From Nioella aestuarii (GTDB lineage: Bacteria; Pseudomonadota; Alphaproteobacteria; Rhodobacterales; Rhodobacteraceae): a stretch of DNA of 64,000 nucleotides. The notes beneath the pieces were generated by a model that worked only from the letters and a program-made list of their open reading frames with translations, searched no databases and had not been told where the DNA came from. Below are positions 52,698 through 62,205 of this stretch, one piece after another (the stretch's first letter is position 1; each line of letters starts with the position of its first letter). The translations under genes and the position numbers were made by a program. The stretch is taken from assembly GCF_050896395.1 (NCBI RefSeq), contig NZ_JBPBBA010000014.1, forward strand, positions 1 to 64,000, given 5' to 3'.

Positions 52698-53135
52698 TTT
52701 ATCCGTCCTTAACATAGTGTTATTTTGACACTTAATTAGTTGGCGATGCGAGGCCGGTCAATTATGTTGGTGTAGTTTGCACGGTAAATAAATATTTCAG
52801 ACTCCTTCACGATGTCATCCTACAGCTCGATCTCCAATATTGAAGTCCAGATAAGACAGGTCGGAAGCGGTGCTGCACCAGTCAGGATCCGGGGACCTCA
52901 GTGGGCTGAGAACGGCCATCAGCAGCTGTGCACCGAACAGCAGCTTCGTCCCGCGGAGCAGTCCCAGGTGCCTGATGCAACGAAACTCGGCTCTCCGCCC
53001 GTCGCCAAGAACGCAACGCATGAGACCAAGGTCAGAGAAGGGTTCGAAGCGGCCATTGCGCTCCGAACCTTTCGTTCCTCATCCCCACTAAGACATGCTA
53101 AGTGGCTGTCGACCGGGTGGAGAGACCGTTTCCGT
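52698..53135. other. 438-bp gene-free stretch
   Basis: The first 100 bp are AT-rich and promoter-like for the small exported protein. The rest is GC-rich, with short imperfect inverted repeats (for example GGGTTCGAAGCG facing CGCTCCGAACC near 53039-53068) and no credible coding frame. The plus-strand open frame at 52812-53276 runs antisense into hutU and was rejected. Confidence 0.5.
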
Positions 53136-54800
53136 TCACAAAATACCGGGCAGGTTCAACCCATGCTCCCGCGCGCAATCCTTGGCGATGTCGTAGCCCG
53201 CATCGGCATGACGCATCACCCCCGTGGCCGGGTCGTTCCACAACACCCGTTCCAGCCGCCGGTCGGCGTCCTCTGACCCGTCGCAGCAGATGACCATTCC
53301 GGAATGCTGGCTGAACCCCATGCCGACACCGCCGCCGTGATGCAGGCTGACCCAGGTGGCCCCAGACGCCGTGTTCAGCAGCGCATTCAGCAGCGGCCAG
53401 TCGGACACGGCATCCGAGCCGTCCTTCATCGCCTCTGTTTCCCGGTTGGGCGAGGCGACGGAGCCGCTATCCAGATGGTCCCGACCGATCACGACAGGCG
53501 CTTTCAGCTCGCCATTGCGAACCATTTCGTTGAACGCCAGCCCCAGCTTGTGGCGCACGCCGAGGCCAACCCAACAGATCCGCGCGGGCAGGCCCTGGAA
53601 CGCGATCCGCTCCTTCGCCATGTCGAGCCAGTTGTGCAAGTGCGGGTCGTCGACCAGTTCCTTCACCTTGGCGTCGGTCTTGTAGATATCCTCCGGGTCG
53701 CCAGACAGAGCACACCAGCGGAACGGCCCGATGCCCCGGCAAAAGAGCGGCCGGATATAGGCGGGCACGAAGCCGGGGAAGGCGAAGGCGTTTTCAAGCC
53801 CCTCCTCCAGCGCGACCTGCCGGATGTTGTTGCCGTAATCCAGCGTCGGCACGCCCGCATTCCAGAAATCGACCATGGCGGCCACATGCACCTTCATGCT
53901 GGCCCGCGCCGCGCGTTCCACCGCCTTGGGGTCGCTTTCCTGTTTTTCGCGCCATTCGCCCACGGTCCAGCCCTGCGGCAGGTAGCCGTGGATGGGATCA
54001 TGCGCGCTGGTCTGGTCGGTCACGATATCGGGATGCACCCCGCGTTTGACCAGTTCGGGGAAGATATCGGAAGCATTGCCGATAAGCCCCACGGATTTCG
54101 CTTCGCCCGCCTTGGTCCAGCTCTCGATCATGGCCAAGGCGTCGTCCAGCGAATGGGTGATTTCGTCCACATACCTGGTGCGCTTGCGAAATTCGGCGCG
54201 GGTTTCGTCACATTCCACGGCCAAACAGCAGGCCCCAGCCATGACAGCGGCCAGGGGCTGCGCGCCGCCCATGCCGCCAAGTCCGCCGGTCAGGATCCAG
54301 CGGCCTTTCAGGTTGCCGCCATAGTGCTGGCGGCCCGCCTCCATGAAGGTCTCATACGTGCCCTGAACGATGCCCTGCGATCCGATATAGATCCACGACC
54401 CGGCGGTCATCTGGCCATACATCGCCAGCCCACGCTTATCGAGTTCGTTGAAATGGTCCCATGTCGCCCAATGCGGCACGAGGTTGGAATTGGCGATCAG
54501 CACCCGCGGCGCGTCCTTGTGGGTGCGGAAGACGCCGACGGGTTTGCCCGACTGAACCAGCAATGTCTGATCGTCTTCCAATTCCTTCAGGCTGGCGACA
54601 ATCGTGTCGAAATCATTCCATGTCCGTGCTGCACGACCGATGCCGCCATAAACCACCAACTCATGCGGGTTTTCTGCCACATCGGGGTGCAGATTGTTCA
54701 TCAGCATCCGCATGGGGGCCTCGGTGAGCCAGCTTTTCGCGGTGATCTCGGTACCCGTAGCGGGGAAGATATCGCGGATGTTGTGACGGGGGTCGGTCAT
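53136..54800 (-). CDS. hutU: urocanate hydratase (urocanase)
   Basis: This NAD-dependent enzyme converts urocanate to imidazolonepropionate, the second step of histidine breakdown. The 554-residue length is normal. NAD-binding GGLGGMGGAQPLAAVMAG (about 177-194), DQTSAHDPIHGYLPQGW and the active-site Cys segment ARICWVGLGVRHKLG are diagnostic. It is the last gene of hutIHGU, 3 bp behind hutG. Its last codons are mirrored in the chimeric remnant at 49360. Confidence 0.97.
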   Translation of the reverse strand: MTDPRHNIRDIFPATGTEITAKSWLTEAPMRMLMNNLHPDVAENPHELVVYGGIGRAARTWNDFDTIVASLKELEDDQTLLVQSGKPVGVFRTHKDAPRVLIANSNLVPHWATWDHFNELDKRGLAMYGQMTAGSWIYIGSQGIVQGTYETFMEAGRQHYGGNLKGRWILTGGLGGMGGAQPLAAVMAGACCLAVECDETRAEFRKRTRYVDEITHSLDDALAMIESWTKAGEAKSVGLIGNASDIFPELVKRGVHPDIVTDQTSAHDPIHGYLPQGWTVGEWREKQESDPKAVERAARASMKVHVAAMVDFWNAGVPTLDYGNNIRQVALEEGLENAFAFPGFVPAYIRPLFCRGIGPFRWCALSGDPEDIYKTDAKVKELVDDPHLHNWLDMAKERIAFQGLPARICWVGLGVRHKLGLAFNEMVRNGELKAPVVIGRDHLDSGSVASPNRETEAMKDGSDAVSDWPLLNALLNTASGATWVSLHHGGGVGMGFSQHSGMVICCDGSEDADRRLERVLWNDPATGVMRHADAGYDIAKDCAREHGLNLPGIL

Positions 54801-54803
54801 GGA

Positions 54804-55598
54804 TCAGCCCTTCAGCTTGGGGGCCAGGTCGGCCAGGGTTGTGAGGATTTGGCCCAGATGCGGGCGCAGGCGGTTGGCCTTGTCGGGGTCGTAGGCCCAA
54901 CCGGCAGTTTCATCGACAAGGTGCGTCGACTGTGCCAGTTCCATCTGGATGGCGTGGAAGCCTTCAGCGGGGCGACCGTAATGTCGCGTCGTCCAGCCGC
55001 CCTTGAAACGGCCGTTCAGAACGTGGGTGTAGCCCGTTGCCCCGGCACAGATTCCCAGAACTGCGGCCTCGATCTCGGGCGCGCAGGTGGTGCCCATATT
55101 TGTGCCGATGTTGAAATCGGGCAGCAGCCCGTCGAAGAGATGCGGGATCACCGACCGGATCGAGTGGCAATCATACAGGATCGCCACGCCATGCCTGGCC
55201 CGCACCCGCTCCATCTCCGCCAGCAAAGCCGCGTGATAGGTTGCGTGAAACGCCTCGCGCCGTGCCTCGATCTCTCCCTCGCGCGGCGGATCAGCCCAAA
55301 TCGCCGTTCCGTCGAAATCAGTCAGCGGCACGAGGCCGGTGGTGTTCTGCCCCGGATAGAGGCTCGCGCCGGAGGGATCGCGATTGGCGTCCACCACGTA
55401 GCGATGAAACGTGGCGCGCACCGTAGTGACACCGGGCAAGAGCCCGTCATAGAGCCGTTCCACATGCCAATCCGTATCCGACAGCTCCCGCCCCCGCGCG
55501 TTCAACCGGGCATGGATGTCGTCGGGCACGAAGGTGCCGGTATGGGGCAGGCCCAGGATGACGGGGCCTTCGCCCTGTTGAACTTCAACCGGGGTCAC
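54804..55598 (-). CDS. hutG: N-formylglutamate deformylase
   Basis: This 264-residue zinc amidohydrolase (FGase family) hydrolyses N-formylglutamate to glutamate and formate. GLPHTGTFVPDDIHARLN (about 17-34), DTDWHVERLYDG and VAILYDCHSIRS carry expected metal/substrate residues. Together with hutF it defines the five-step histidine route through N-formylglutamate. ATGA overlap with hutH upstream and a 3-bp gap to hutU downstream show coupling. Confidence 0.95.
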   Translation of the reverse strand: MTPVEVQQGEGPVILGLPHTGTFVPDDIHARLNARGRELSDTDWHVERLYDGLLPGVTTVRATFHRYVVDANRDPSGASLYPGQNTTGLVPLTDFDGTAIWADPPREGEIEARREAFHATYHAALLAEMERVRARHGVAILYDCHSIRSVIPHLFDGLLPDFNIGTNMGTTCAPEIEAAVLGICAGATGYTHVLNGRFKGGWTTRHYGRPAEGFHAIQMELAQSTHLVDETAGWAYDPDKANRLRPHLGQILTTLADLAPKLKG

Positions 55599-57121
55599 GC
55601 TGCGCTCTCCAGCTCCGGCAGATTAAGCCCTTCGCATAAAGCGCCCGAGGCGACCAGCTCGCCCGCTGCTTCCAGATCGGGGGCGAGGTAGCGATCCTCG
55701 CGGATCGTCGCCACCCGCGCCCGCAAACGGGCCAACACCCCTTGCAGGGCAACACTGGTCATCAGCGGCGCACGGAATTCCACGCCCTGGGCCGCGCACA
55801 TCGCCTCGACGCCCAGAATGCGCGACAGGTTCGCGTTCATCCGCTGAAGCCGCCGCGCGCCATGGGCGGCCATGCTGACATGATCCTCCTGATTGGCGCT
55901 TGTCGGGGTGGAATCCGTCGAACACGGGTTCGCCAGATGCTTGTTCTCGCTCATTAAAGCCGCCGTCGTGACCTCGGCAATCATGAGGCCCGAATTCAGC
56001 CCCGGCGCGGGCGTCAGGAAGGGCGGCAAGTCGAAGGACAACGTCGGATCGACCATCAGCGCCACGCGGCGCTGTGCGATCGCCCCGATCTCTGACAGCG
56101 CAATCGCGATCATGTCAGCGGCAAAGCCCACGGGTTCCGCATGGAAATTGCCGCCCGAGACGATCCGCCCCTCGCCAAGCAGCACCAGCGGGTTGTCGGT
56201 CACCGCATTGGCCTCGATCCGCAGCGTTCCTGCGGCCATGCGCAGCATATCGAGAGCCGCCCCCGTCACCTGCGGCTGACAGCGAATGCAATAGGGATCC
56301 TGCACGCGGGTATCGCCCTCGCGGTGGCTCTCGCGGATCTCGGAGCCTTCCATCAGCGCCCGCATCGCAGCGGCCACCTCGATCTGGCCGGGCTGGCCGC
56401 GCAAGTCGTGGATCTCGGCCAAAAGGGGCGCGGTCGATCCCATGATCGCATCAGTGGACAGGGCCGACAGGGTGATCGCCGCCCGCAGGTTGGCCCAGGC
56501 GGTGAAGAGCCCGACCAACGCGCAGGCGGTAGAAAACTGGGTGCCGTTGATCAGCGCAAGCCCTTCCTTTGGGCCGAATGTCACCGGCTCCAGCCCCGCA
56601 CGGGCCAAGGCCTCGCCCCCCGGCAGGGTCTGGCCGTCGAACATGGCCTCGCCCTCGCCCATCATCGCCAGCGCCATATGGGCCAGCGGCGCAAGGTCGC
56701 CAGACGCCCCAACCGACCCCTGTTCGGGGATCACCGGCGTCACGCCCTTGGCGAGCATCCCTTCGATGAGCCGCACGGTGGCCGGCGCGACACCAGACGC
56801 GCCACGCCCCAAAGACAGCAGCTTCAGCGCCATCATCAGCCGCGCGGTGTTATCCTCGAGCGGCTTGCCGACACCACAGGCGTGGCTGCGGATGAGGTTC
56901 CGTTGCAGAGCCGCCGTGTCCTTGGCCGCGATCTTCATCGAGGCAAGTTTTCCGAACCCGGTGTTGATCCCGTAAACAGGATCTTCTCCGGCGGCAGCCT
57001 TCTGCACCTCGGCATGGGCGGCCTCGATGCCCGGAAAGGCGGCAGGATCCAACGCCGGGGTTGCCCCGCGCCACACCGCCTCCAACTGCCTTAGCGTCGC
57101 CGCGCCCGGGGTCAGGATCAT
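55595..57121 (-). CDS. hutH: histidine ammonia-lyase
   Basis: This 508-residue enzyme deaminates L-histidine to trans-urocanate using the autocatalytic MIO group, formed from Ala139-Ser140-Gly141 in QGSVGASGDLAPLAHMA. YGINTGFGKLAS (about 50-61) and the C-terminal ENKHLANPCSTDSTPTSANQ block are conserved. ATGA overlaps join it to hutI upstream and hutG downstream. Confidence 0.97.
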   Translation of the reverse strand: MILTPGAATLRQLEAVWRGATPALDPAAFPGIEAAHAEVQKAAAGEDPVYGINTGFGKLASMKIAAKDTAALQRNLIRSHACGVGKPLEDNTARLMMALKLLSLGRGASGVAPATVRLIEGMLAKGVTPVIPEQGSVGASGDLAPLAHMALAMMGEGEAMFDGQTLPGGEALARAGLEPVTFGPKEGLALINGTQFSTACALVGLFTAWANLRAAITLSALSTDAIMGSTAPLLAEIHDLRGQPGQIEVAAAMRALMEGSEIRESHREGDTRVQDPYCIRCQPQVTGAALDMLRMAAGTLRIEANAVTDNPLVLLGEGRIVSGGNFHAEPVGFAADMIAIALSEIGAIAQRRVALMVDPTLSFDLPPFLTPAPGLNSGLMIAEVTTAALMSENKHLANPCSTDSTPTSANQEDHVSMAAHGARRLQRMNANLSRILGVEAMCAAQGVEFRAPLMTSVALQGVLARLRARVATIREDRYLAPDLEAAGELVASGALCEGLNLPELESAA

Positions 57122-58299
57122 GCTGCGACCTCCCCGCCGATCCAGCGTTCCGCCAGCGGGTTGAAGCCGAAGCGATAGGCCAGTTCCGCCGGTTGCTTAA
57201 CGTCCCAGACCGCCATATCTGCCCGTTGGCCCGCCGCGATCTGCCCTTGGTCGGATAGCCCAAGGGCCTTGGCCGCGTTCACAGTCACGCCCCGCAGCGC
57301 CTCTTCCGGCGTCAGGCGGAACAGGGTGCAGCCCATATTGACAGCCAGAAGCAGCGAGAACATCGGCGACGATCCGGGGTTCGCATCGGTCGCCAGTGCC
57401 ATCGGCACGCCATGGGCGCGGAAGGCATCGACCGGGGGCATCTGGGTTTCGTGCAGCGTATAGAAAGCGCCCGGCAGCAGGACGGCGACGGTGCCAACGG
57501 CGGCCATCGCCTGTGCATCGGCCTCGGTCGCGTATTCCACGTGATCGGAGGACAGCCCGCCATAGCGTGTCACCAGTTCCGTTCCACCCAGATGCGAGAG
57601 CTGCTCGGCATGAAGCTTCACCGGCAGGCTGAGCGCCTTGGCCACCTCGAATACCCGCTCGATTTGTGCAGGCGTGAAGGCGATCCCTTCGCAGAACCCG
57701 TCCACTGCGTCGACCAGCCCTTCCGCATGGGCTTGATGCAGGGCGGGAATGCAGATTTCGTCGATATAGGCGTCGGCATCCGCCCCCGGTGGCACCGCGT
57801 GGGCGGCAAGGAAGCTGGTCACGATCTTCACCGGTCGATGCTGTTCCAGGGCCCGCGCCGCGCGCAGCATGTTGAGTTCGGCCTCGATGGTCAGGCCGTA
57901 GCCGGATTTCACTTCTACGGTGCTCACCCCCTCGGCCAGCAGCGAATCCAGTCGCGGCAAGGCCAAAGCCACCAGATCCGCGACGCTCGCCGCGCGGGTG
58001 GCCGTAACCGTGGACAGGATACCACCGCCCTCGCGCGCGATCTGTTCATAGCTCGCGCCCTGTAGGCGCAGTTCGAACTCCCGCGCGCGGTCGCCTGCGT
58101 GGATCAGGTGGGTATGGCAGTCGATCAGCGCCGGTGTGATCAGCCGCCCGCCCATGTCGCGCGTCTCAGCCTCGGGCGCTTCGGCGCGCGGCCCGACCCA
58201 AGTCACCCGGTCGCCGTCCAGCAACACTGCTCCGTCGGGGATCAGCCCATAGGGCGCACCCTCTGCCATCGTGGCCACCGTCGCGTTCACCAGAAGCAT
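57118..58299 (-). CDS. hutI: imidazolonepropionase
   Basis: This amidohydrolase-superfamily metalloenzyme of 393 residues opens imidazolonepropionate to N-formiminoglutamate. Metal ligands His62 and His64 lie in ALIDCHTHLIHAGDR. Further segments are VEVKSGYGL, HAEQLSHLGG and ALATDANPGSSP. The start MLLVNATVAT at 58299 lies at the divergent hut promoter. An upstream frame to 58650 would run through hutF and was rejected. It is the first gene of hutIHGU. Confidence 0.96.
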   Translation of the reverse strand: MLLVNATVATMAEGAPYGLIPDGAVLLDGDRVTWVGPRAEAPEAETRDMGGRLITPALIDCHTHLIHAGDRAREFELRLQGASYEQIAREGGGILSTVTATRAASVADLVALALPRLDSLLAEGVSTVEVKSGYGLTIEAELNMLRAARALEQHRPVKIVTSFLAAHAVPPGADADAYIDEICIPALHQAHAEGLVDAVDGFCEGIAFTPAQIERVFEVAKALSLPVKLHAEQLSHLGGTELVTRYGGLSSDHVEYATEADAQAMAAVGTVAVLLPGAFYTLHETQMPPVDAFRAHGVPMALATDANPGSSPMFSLLLAVNMGCTLFRLTPEEALRGVTVNAAKALGLSDQGQIAAGQRADMAVWDVKQPAELAYRFGFNPLAERWIGGEVAA

Positions 58300-58321
58300 G
58301 ATCGACTCATTTCGCTTGATT

Positions 58322-58373
58322 AATCCCTGCGAGATAGCATTATGTATGCACATAATCGAGTCAAGCAGGGATT
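58322..58373. promoter_or_regulatory. divergent hut promoter with HutC-type operator
   Basis: ATTATGT-ATGC-ACATAAT at 58339-58356 is a perfect 7-bp inverted repeat centred in the 79-bp gap between hutI and hutF. It is flanked by an outer inverted repeat AATCCCTGC (58322-58330) / GCAGGGATT (58365-58373). The symmetry and position fit repression of both divergent operons by HutC, encoded behind hutF, with urocanate as the usual inducer. Confidence 0.75.
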
Positions 58374-58378
58374 TGACC

Positions 58379-59740
58379 ATGGAACATGTCTGGGCAAGGA
58401 CCGCATTGACCCCTGCGGGCTGGCAAGATGATGTGCTAATCACGCTGGACGCCGGGCGCATCGCAAGCGTCACGCCGGGGTCCGCACCGCAGGGCACGCG
58501 CACCGGCTGCCTGCTGCCCGCGCCGGCAAACGCCCATTCGCACGCCTTCCAGCGCGCCATGGCGGGGCTGACGGAACGCCGTGGCCCCAACCCAAGCGAC
58601 AGTTTCTGGACCTGGCGACAGCTTATGTTCCGCTTTCTGGACCGGATCACGCCGGAACAGGTCGAGGCGATCGCCGCCTTCGTGCAGATGGAGATGCTGG
58701 AGGCGGGTTATGCCACTAATGTCGAGTTTCACTACCTGCATCACCAGCCCGGTGGCACACCATACGGGCGCCTATCCGAATTGTCACAACGCATCGCAGA
58801 GGCCGCCGACCAGTCCGGGATCGGCCTGACATTGTTGCCGGTCTTCTACCAGACGGGCGGGCTTGACGGTCGGGGGCTGGCCCCGGGCCAGCAACGCTTT
58901 GGCAATGACGTGGCCCGTTTTTCAGTATTGGTTGAGGAGGCCCGCGCGCGGATTGCGGCTGGCCCCAAGGACTGGGGCTTTGGAATCGCGCCCCATTCGC
59001 TGCGCGCCGCCCCGGCTAGCGCCCTGCACGACGTCACAACCCTTGCCCCTGACGGGCCGATCCACATGCACCTGGCCGAGCAAAAGGCAGAGGTTGAAGA
59101 GGTCTTGGCCGCCTATGGCAAACGTCCCGTGGAATGGGTGCTGGATACCCTGTCCCCCGACCATCGCTGGCATTTCATCCACTGCACCCAGATGGAGCCG
59201 CATGAAACAGAGGGGCTCGCCCGGTCCGGCGCGACCGCCGTCCTTTGCCCGTTAACCGAGGCCAGCCTTGGCGACGGTATCTTCGACGGGGTTCGCTGGA
59301 TGAACGCAAATGGGCGCATTGCCATCGGCTCTGACAGTAACATCCGCATTGCCCTGGCCGAGGAACTGCGCCAGCTCGATACCAGCCAGCGTCTGCGCGA
59401 TCATTCGCGCGCGGCTTTGGCAACGCCGGAGCGCTCGACCGGGCGGCGCCTGTTCGAGGCGGCCATCCAAGGCGGAGCAGGCGCGGCAGGCCGTCAGACC
59501 GGCGCCCTTGCCGTGGGCAACTGGGCCGATATGCTGGCGCTCGACGCAAACCACCCGGACCTTGACGGCATGAATGGCGACCTGATCCTCGACAGCTATA
59601 TCTTTGCAGGGGACGACCGCATGGTACACGACGTCTGGTCGGCAGGGCGCCACATGGTCACGCAAGGCCGCCACATCCACCGCGACGGCATCGAAGCCGC
59701 CTATCGGGCCGCTGTGCGCGAGCTTCGGGCAACCGCATGA
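58379..59740 (+). CDS. hutF: formimidoylglutamate deiminase
   Basis: This 453-residue amidohydrolase-superfamily enzyme converts N-formimino-L-glutamate to N-formylglutamate and ammonia. Metal ligands His53 and His55 are in ANAHSHAFQRAM. NVEFHYLHHQP, HMHLAEQKAEVEEV and IGSDSNIRIALAEELR match HutF. The start MEHVWARTAL follows CAGGGA and lies directly beyond the operator. The ATG of hutC overlaps its stop. Confidence 0.96.
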   Translation: MEHVWARTALTPAGWQDDVLITLDAGRIASVTPGSAPQGTRTGCLLPAPANAHSHAFQRAMAGLTERRGPNPSDSFWTWRQLMFRFLDRITPEQVEAIAAFVQMEMLEAGYATNVEFHYLHHQPGGTPYGRLSELSQRIAEAADQSGIGLTLLPVFYQTGGLDGRGLAPGQQRFGNDVARFSVLVEEARARIAAGPKDWGFGIAPHSLRAAPASALHDVTTLAPDGPIHMHLAEQKAEVEEVLAAYGKRPVEWVLDTLSPDHRWHFIHCTQMEPHETEGLARSGATAVLCPLTEASLGDGIFDGVRWMNANGRIAIGSDSNIRIALAEELRQLDTSQRLRDHSRAALATPERSTGRRLFEAAIQGGAGAAGRQTGALAVGNWADMLALDANHPDLDGMNGDLILDSYIFAGDDRMVHDVWSAGRHMVTQGRHIHRDGIEAAYRAAVRELRATA

Positions 59741-60438
59741 ACGACACCAACACCTGGCAAGGCGTCCAAGACGAGGTGCGTCGCCGCATCCGGTCGCGGC
59801 AATGGAAACCGGGCGACCTGATCCCCAACGAAGCCGATCTGGCTGCTGAATTCGGATGTGCCCGCACGACCGTGAACCGGGCGTTGCGCGAACTGGCCGG
59901 GGCGGGCCTCGTGGAACGCCGCCGCAAATCCGGGACCCGCGTGGCGCTGCATCCTGTCGGCAAGGCGGTGATAGAAATTCCCATCATCCGGCAAGAGATC
60001 GAAGGCAACAGCCAGCGCTATGGCTATGCCCTGTTATCCCACGCCACCACCCGACCGCCTGCACGTGTGGCCTATGCGCTCGGGCTGAGTGAAGCAGCGC
60101 GCTGCCTGCATCTGACCGCGATCCATCTGGCAGACGGCGCGCCCTACGTGCTGGAAGATCGCTGGATCAACCTGTCTGCTGTACCGCAAGCGGAACACCA
60201 CGATTTCACCCGCAAAAGCGCCAATGAATGGTTGCTTGAAACCGTACCGGTGGCGCGCGGGGAACTGGCGATTTCGGCCCAACCCTGCGGGGTGGATGAG
60301 GCCCGCGCGCTGGACATGGCCGAAGGAACACCTCTGTTGACCTTGGAACGCAGCACCTGGGGCCCTGACGCGCCCGTCACCTTCGTGAGACTCTGGCACA
60401 TGCCCGGACACCGGATCGTGTCGCCTATCGCGGGGTAA
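59737..60438 (+). CDS. hutC: histidine utilisation repressor, GntR/HutC family
   Basis: This 233-residue GntR regulator has a wHTH (about 5-70, DLIPNEADLAAEFGCARTTVNRALRE, shortened in register) and a C-terminal UTRA ligand domain (about 90-230, ending VRLWHMPGHRIVSP). It is coupled to hutF by ATGA overlap and lies next to the divergent operator at 58339. HutC represses hut genes and is released by urocanate in characterised species. Confidence 0.94.
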   Translation: MNDTNTWQGVQDEVRRRIRSRQWKPGDLIPNEADLAAEFGCARTTVNRALRELAGAGLVERRRKSGTRVALHPVGKAVIEIPIIRQEIEGNSQRYGYALLSHATTRPPARVAYALGLSEAARCLHLTAIHLADGAPYVLEDRWINLSAVPQAEHHDFTRKSANEWLLETVPVARGELAISAQPCGVDEARALDMAEGTPLLTLERSTWGPDAPVTFVRLWHMPGHRIVSPIAG

Positions 60439-60507
60439 TATGTCGGATGCGCGTTTGACCTGTCGCCCGGTGCCCTACATGCTGCGCAAGGGTTGGAGGA
60501 CAGCGCG

Positions 60508-62205
60508 ATGACAGATCACGCAAAACAAGAGACCACGGACACACTGCCATTGCGCCCGCCATCGCAGGTCATGCGGCTGGCGCGGCTTGGCTCATTCCAT
60601 CAGTGCCGTCTGAGCTTCATGCGCCAGTTGACCCGCCGCATGGCACGAGAAGGCTGGCGCTTTGCCCGATCCACGTTCGAGGTGAATGCCCAAGGCGTCG
60701 GCCATGCCGTCTATACAGCCGCCGGACCCGACCGCAGCTACTCGCTGGTGGCCTTCGCCCATGACCTGCCGGACGAACTGCGCTCTGACCGGGTGATCGC
60801 CGAGGCCTGGGACGCGACCTTTACCCTGTTTGACGGGGTGCCGACACAGGCCGATATCGACCGGCTGGCGCAGAATGTTCCGGTTCAGGAAGCAGGTCGC
60901 ATAAGTGAAAGTGAGCTGTCCCTTTCCCGCGCAAATCGGTCCGTCCGCCTGTGGACACATGTGGTGGATCGGCTCTCTCAGGGCCTGCAACCCGACCCGC
61001 AGATGATCGCGGAAGTGGGGTATCTGATGCGCACGACGGCCGTCTACGGCTCCGGCAAGTTCGGGGCGGCGGACCGCGAGGTGATCGCCGACCGCCCCGA
61101 GATGGCCACCCCCTTTCAGGCGGAAATGCTGTCGGTCTACCTCACCCGCTGGTTCGTGCGGGATATTGTCGAGCACATGGCGAAAGCGAAAGGCGGCGAC
61201 CGCGCAACGACGCTGGACCCTGCGCTGGCCAGCCGCCTTGGCATCGGCAATTCCACGGGGCTCGGCATGGCCCCGTTTCTGGTGAACCACCCGATGCTGT
61301 TGAACAATTGGATCCTGGTGCGGGAAACGGCACTGGCGCGGGTCCGCGCCCTGCCATCAGCCACACCAGAGGAGATTGCACTTTTCAGCGACCTTCTGGC
61401 CTCCAGCGCCGAGGCCGTGGCGCATTGGCGGACGGAACACCCGATTCAATTGGCAAAACTTGCAGACCTGCGGTCCGATCTTGCGCAGCTTTTACCACGC
61501 GTCGCGGAAGGTCTTGACGCCGATCACCCCTGGGATGGGCTTTGCAGATGGTCTGAAAACGCCCTCAGCCTTGAGGGTCAGGAACTCCTTGTTTCGCTAA
61601 TGCTGGAACCATATGGCGCCCTTGTCGACGGGCTTGGCCCGTGTATGGCCGCCGTGGAAGAGGCCGGATTTCGCATCGACGGATCCATGACCCTGACCGC
61701 GCTAGGGGCCCTGATCGAGGATCAGTTCCCATGGGCACTTGGCACCGACTGGACCAGTCGCGCGGCGACGGCACGGGCTTGGTATGTTTCGGAAGAAAAG
61801 CTGGAACCACGCTTGGGTGAACGCCACGACGAAGACATCGCCCCCTATGAACAACCCCTGGCCCCCGGGCGCGATGCCGCCGTGCTTTATTCTACGCTTG
61901 CTGAATGGCCCGGAGAAACGCCGCTTGCGGTATTCCTGCTGAAGCATCCCGAACATCGCCATACCGCCCGGCGCCTGCAAATCGGCGCAAAAGCGCCCTA
62001 CGGCGAGATTCGCGACAACACGATCGGGGCAGACATGCTGCCAATCGACATGCTGCGTGCCAAGCTGTCCTTTTTCGGGGCCAACTGTTTCGATCCCCGC
62101 TCTGATCGCTGGATCCGCATCACCATGTTTGCAGGTGCCCCTTACCCGCCTGACCTGACCGAGGAAAACGCCGATTTCTGGGTTTATCAGAAGGTGACTG
62201 CATGA
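60508..62205 (+). CDS. conserved hypothetical protein, 565 residues
   Basis: I do not recognise this family. The protein is soluble, helical and acidic, with no signal peptide, membrane helix or obvious nucleotide motif. Distinct segments are RLGSFHQCRLSFMRQLTRRM near the N-terminus, VYGSGKFGAADREVIADRP (about 177-195), GNSTGLGMAPFLVNHPMLLN (about 248-267) and NCFDPRSDRWIRITMFAG near the end. GGAGG lies 9 nt before the chosen ATG. An ATG 15 nt upstream overlaps that site. It overlaps a DUF3726 gene by 4 bp and forms a three-gene operon with an Ldh2-type dehydrogenase, so it is probably enzymatic or accessory to it. Confidence 0.75.
   Translation: MTDHAKQETTDTLPLRPPSQVMRLARLGSFHQCRLSFMRQLTRRMAREGWRFARSTFEVNAQGVGHAVYTAAGPDRSYSLVAFAHDLPDELRSDRVIAEAWDATFTLFDGVPTQADIDRLAQNVPVQEAGRISESELSLSRANRSVRLWTHVVDRLSQGLQPDPQMIAEVGYLMRTTAVYGSGKFGAADREVIADRPEMATPFQAEMLSVYLTRWFVRDIVEHMAKAKGGDRATTLDPALASRLGIGNSTGLGMAPFLVNHPMLLNNWILVRETALARVRALPSATPEEIALFSDLLASSAEAVAHWRTEHPIQLAKLADLRSDLAQLLPRVAEGLDADHPWDGLCRWSENALSLEGQELLVSLMLEPYGALVDGLGPCMAAVEEAGFRIDGSMTLTALGALIEDQFPWALGTDWTSRAATARAWYVSEEKLEPRLGERHDEDIAPYEQPLAPGRDAAVLYSTLAEWPGETPLAVFLLKHPEHRHTARRLQIGAKAPYGEIRDNTIGADMLPIDMLRAKLSFFGANCFDPRSDRWIRITMFAGAPYPPDLTEENADFWVYQKVTA

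Noticed and set aside
53304..55691. 795-codon plus-strand frame opposite hutU/hutG
   Set aside because: It is a GC-skew shadow of two unambiguous hut genes and spans their boundary. No motif was found.
58300..58650. 117-residue N-terminal extension of HutI
   Set aside because: It would run through the hut operator and the start of hutF. The family N-terminus begins at MLLVNATVAT.
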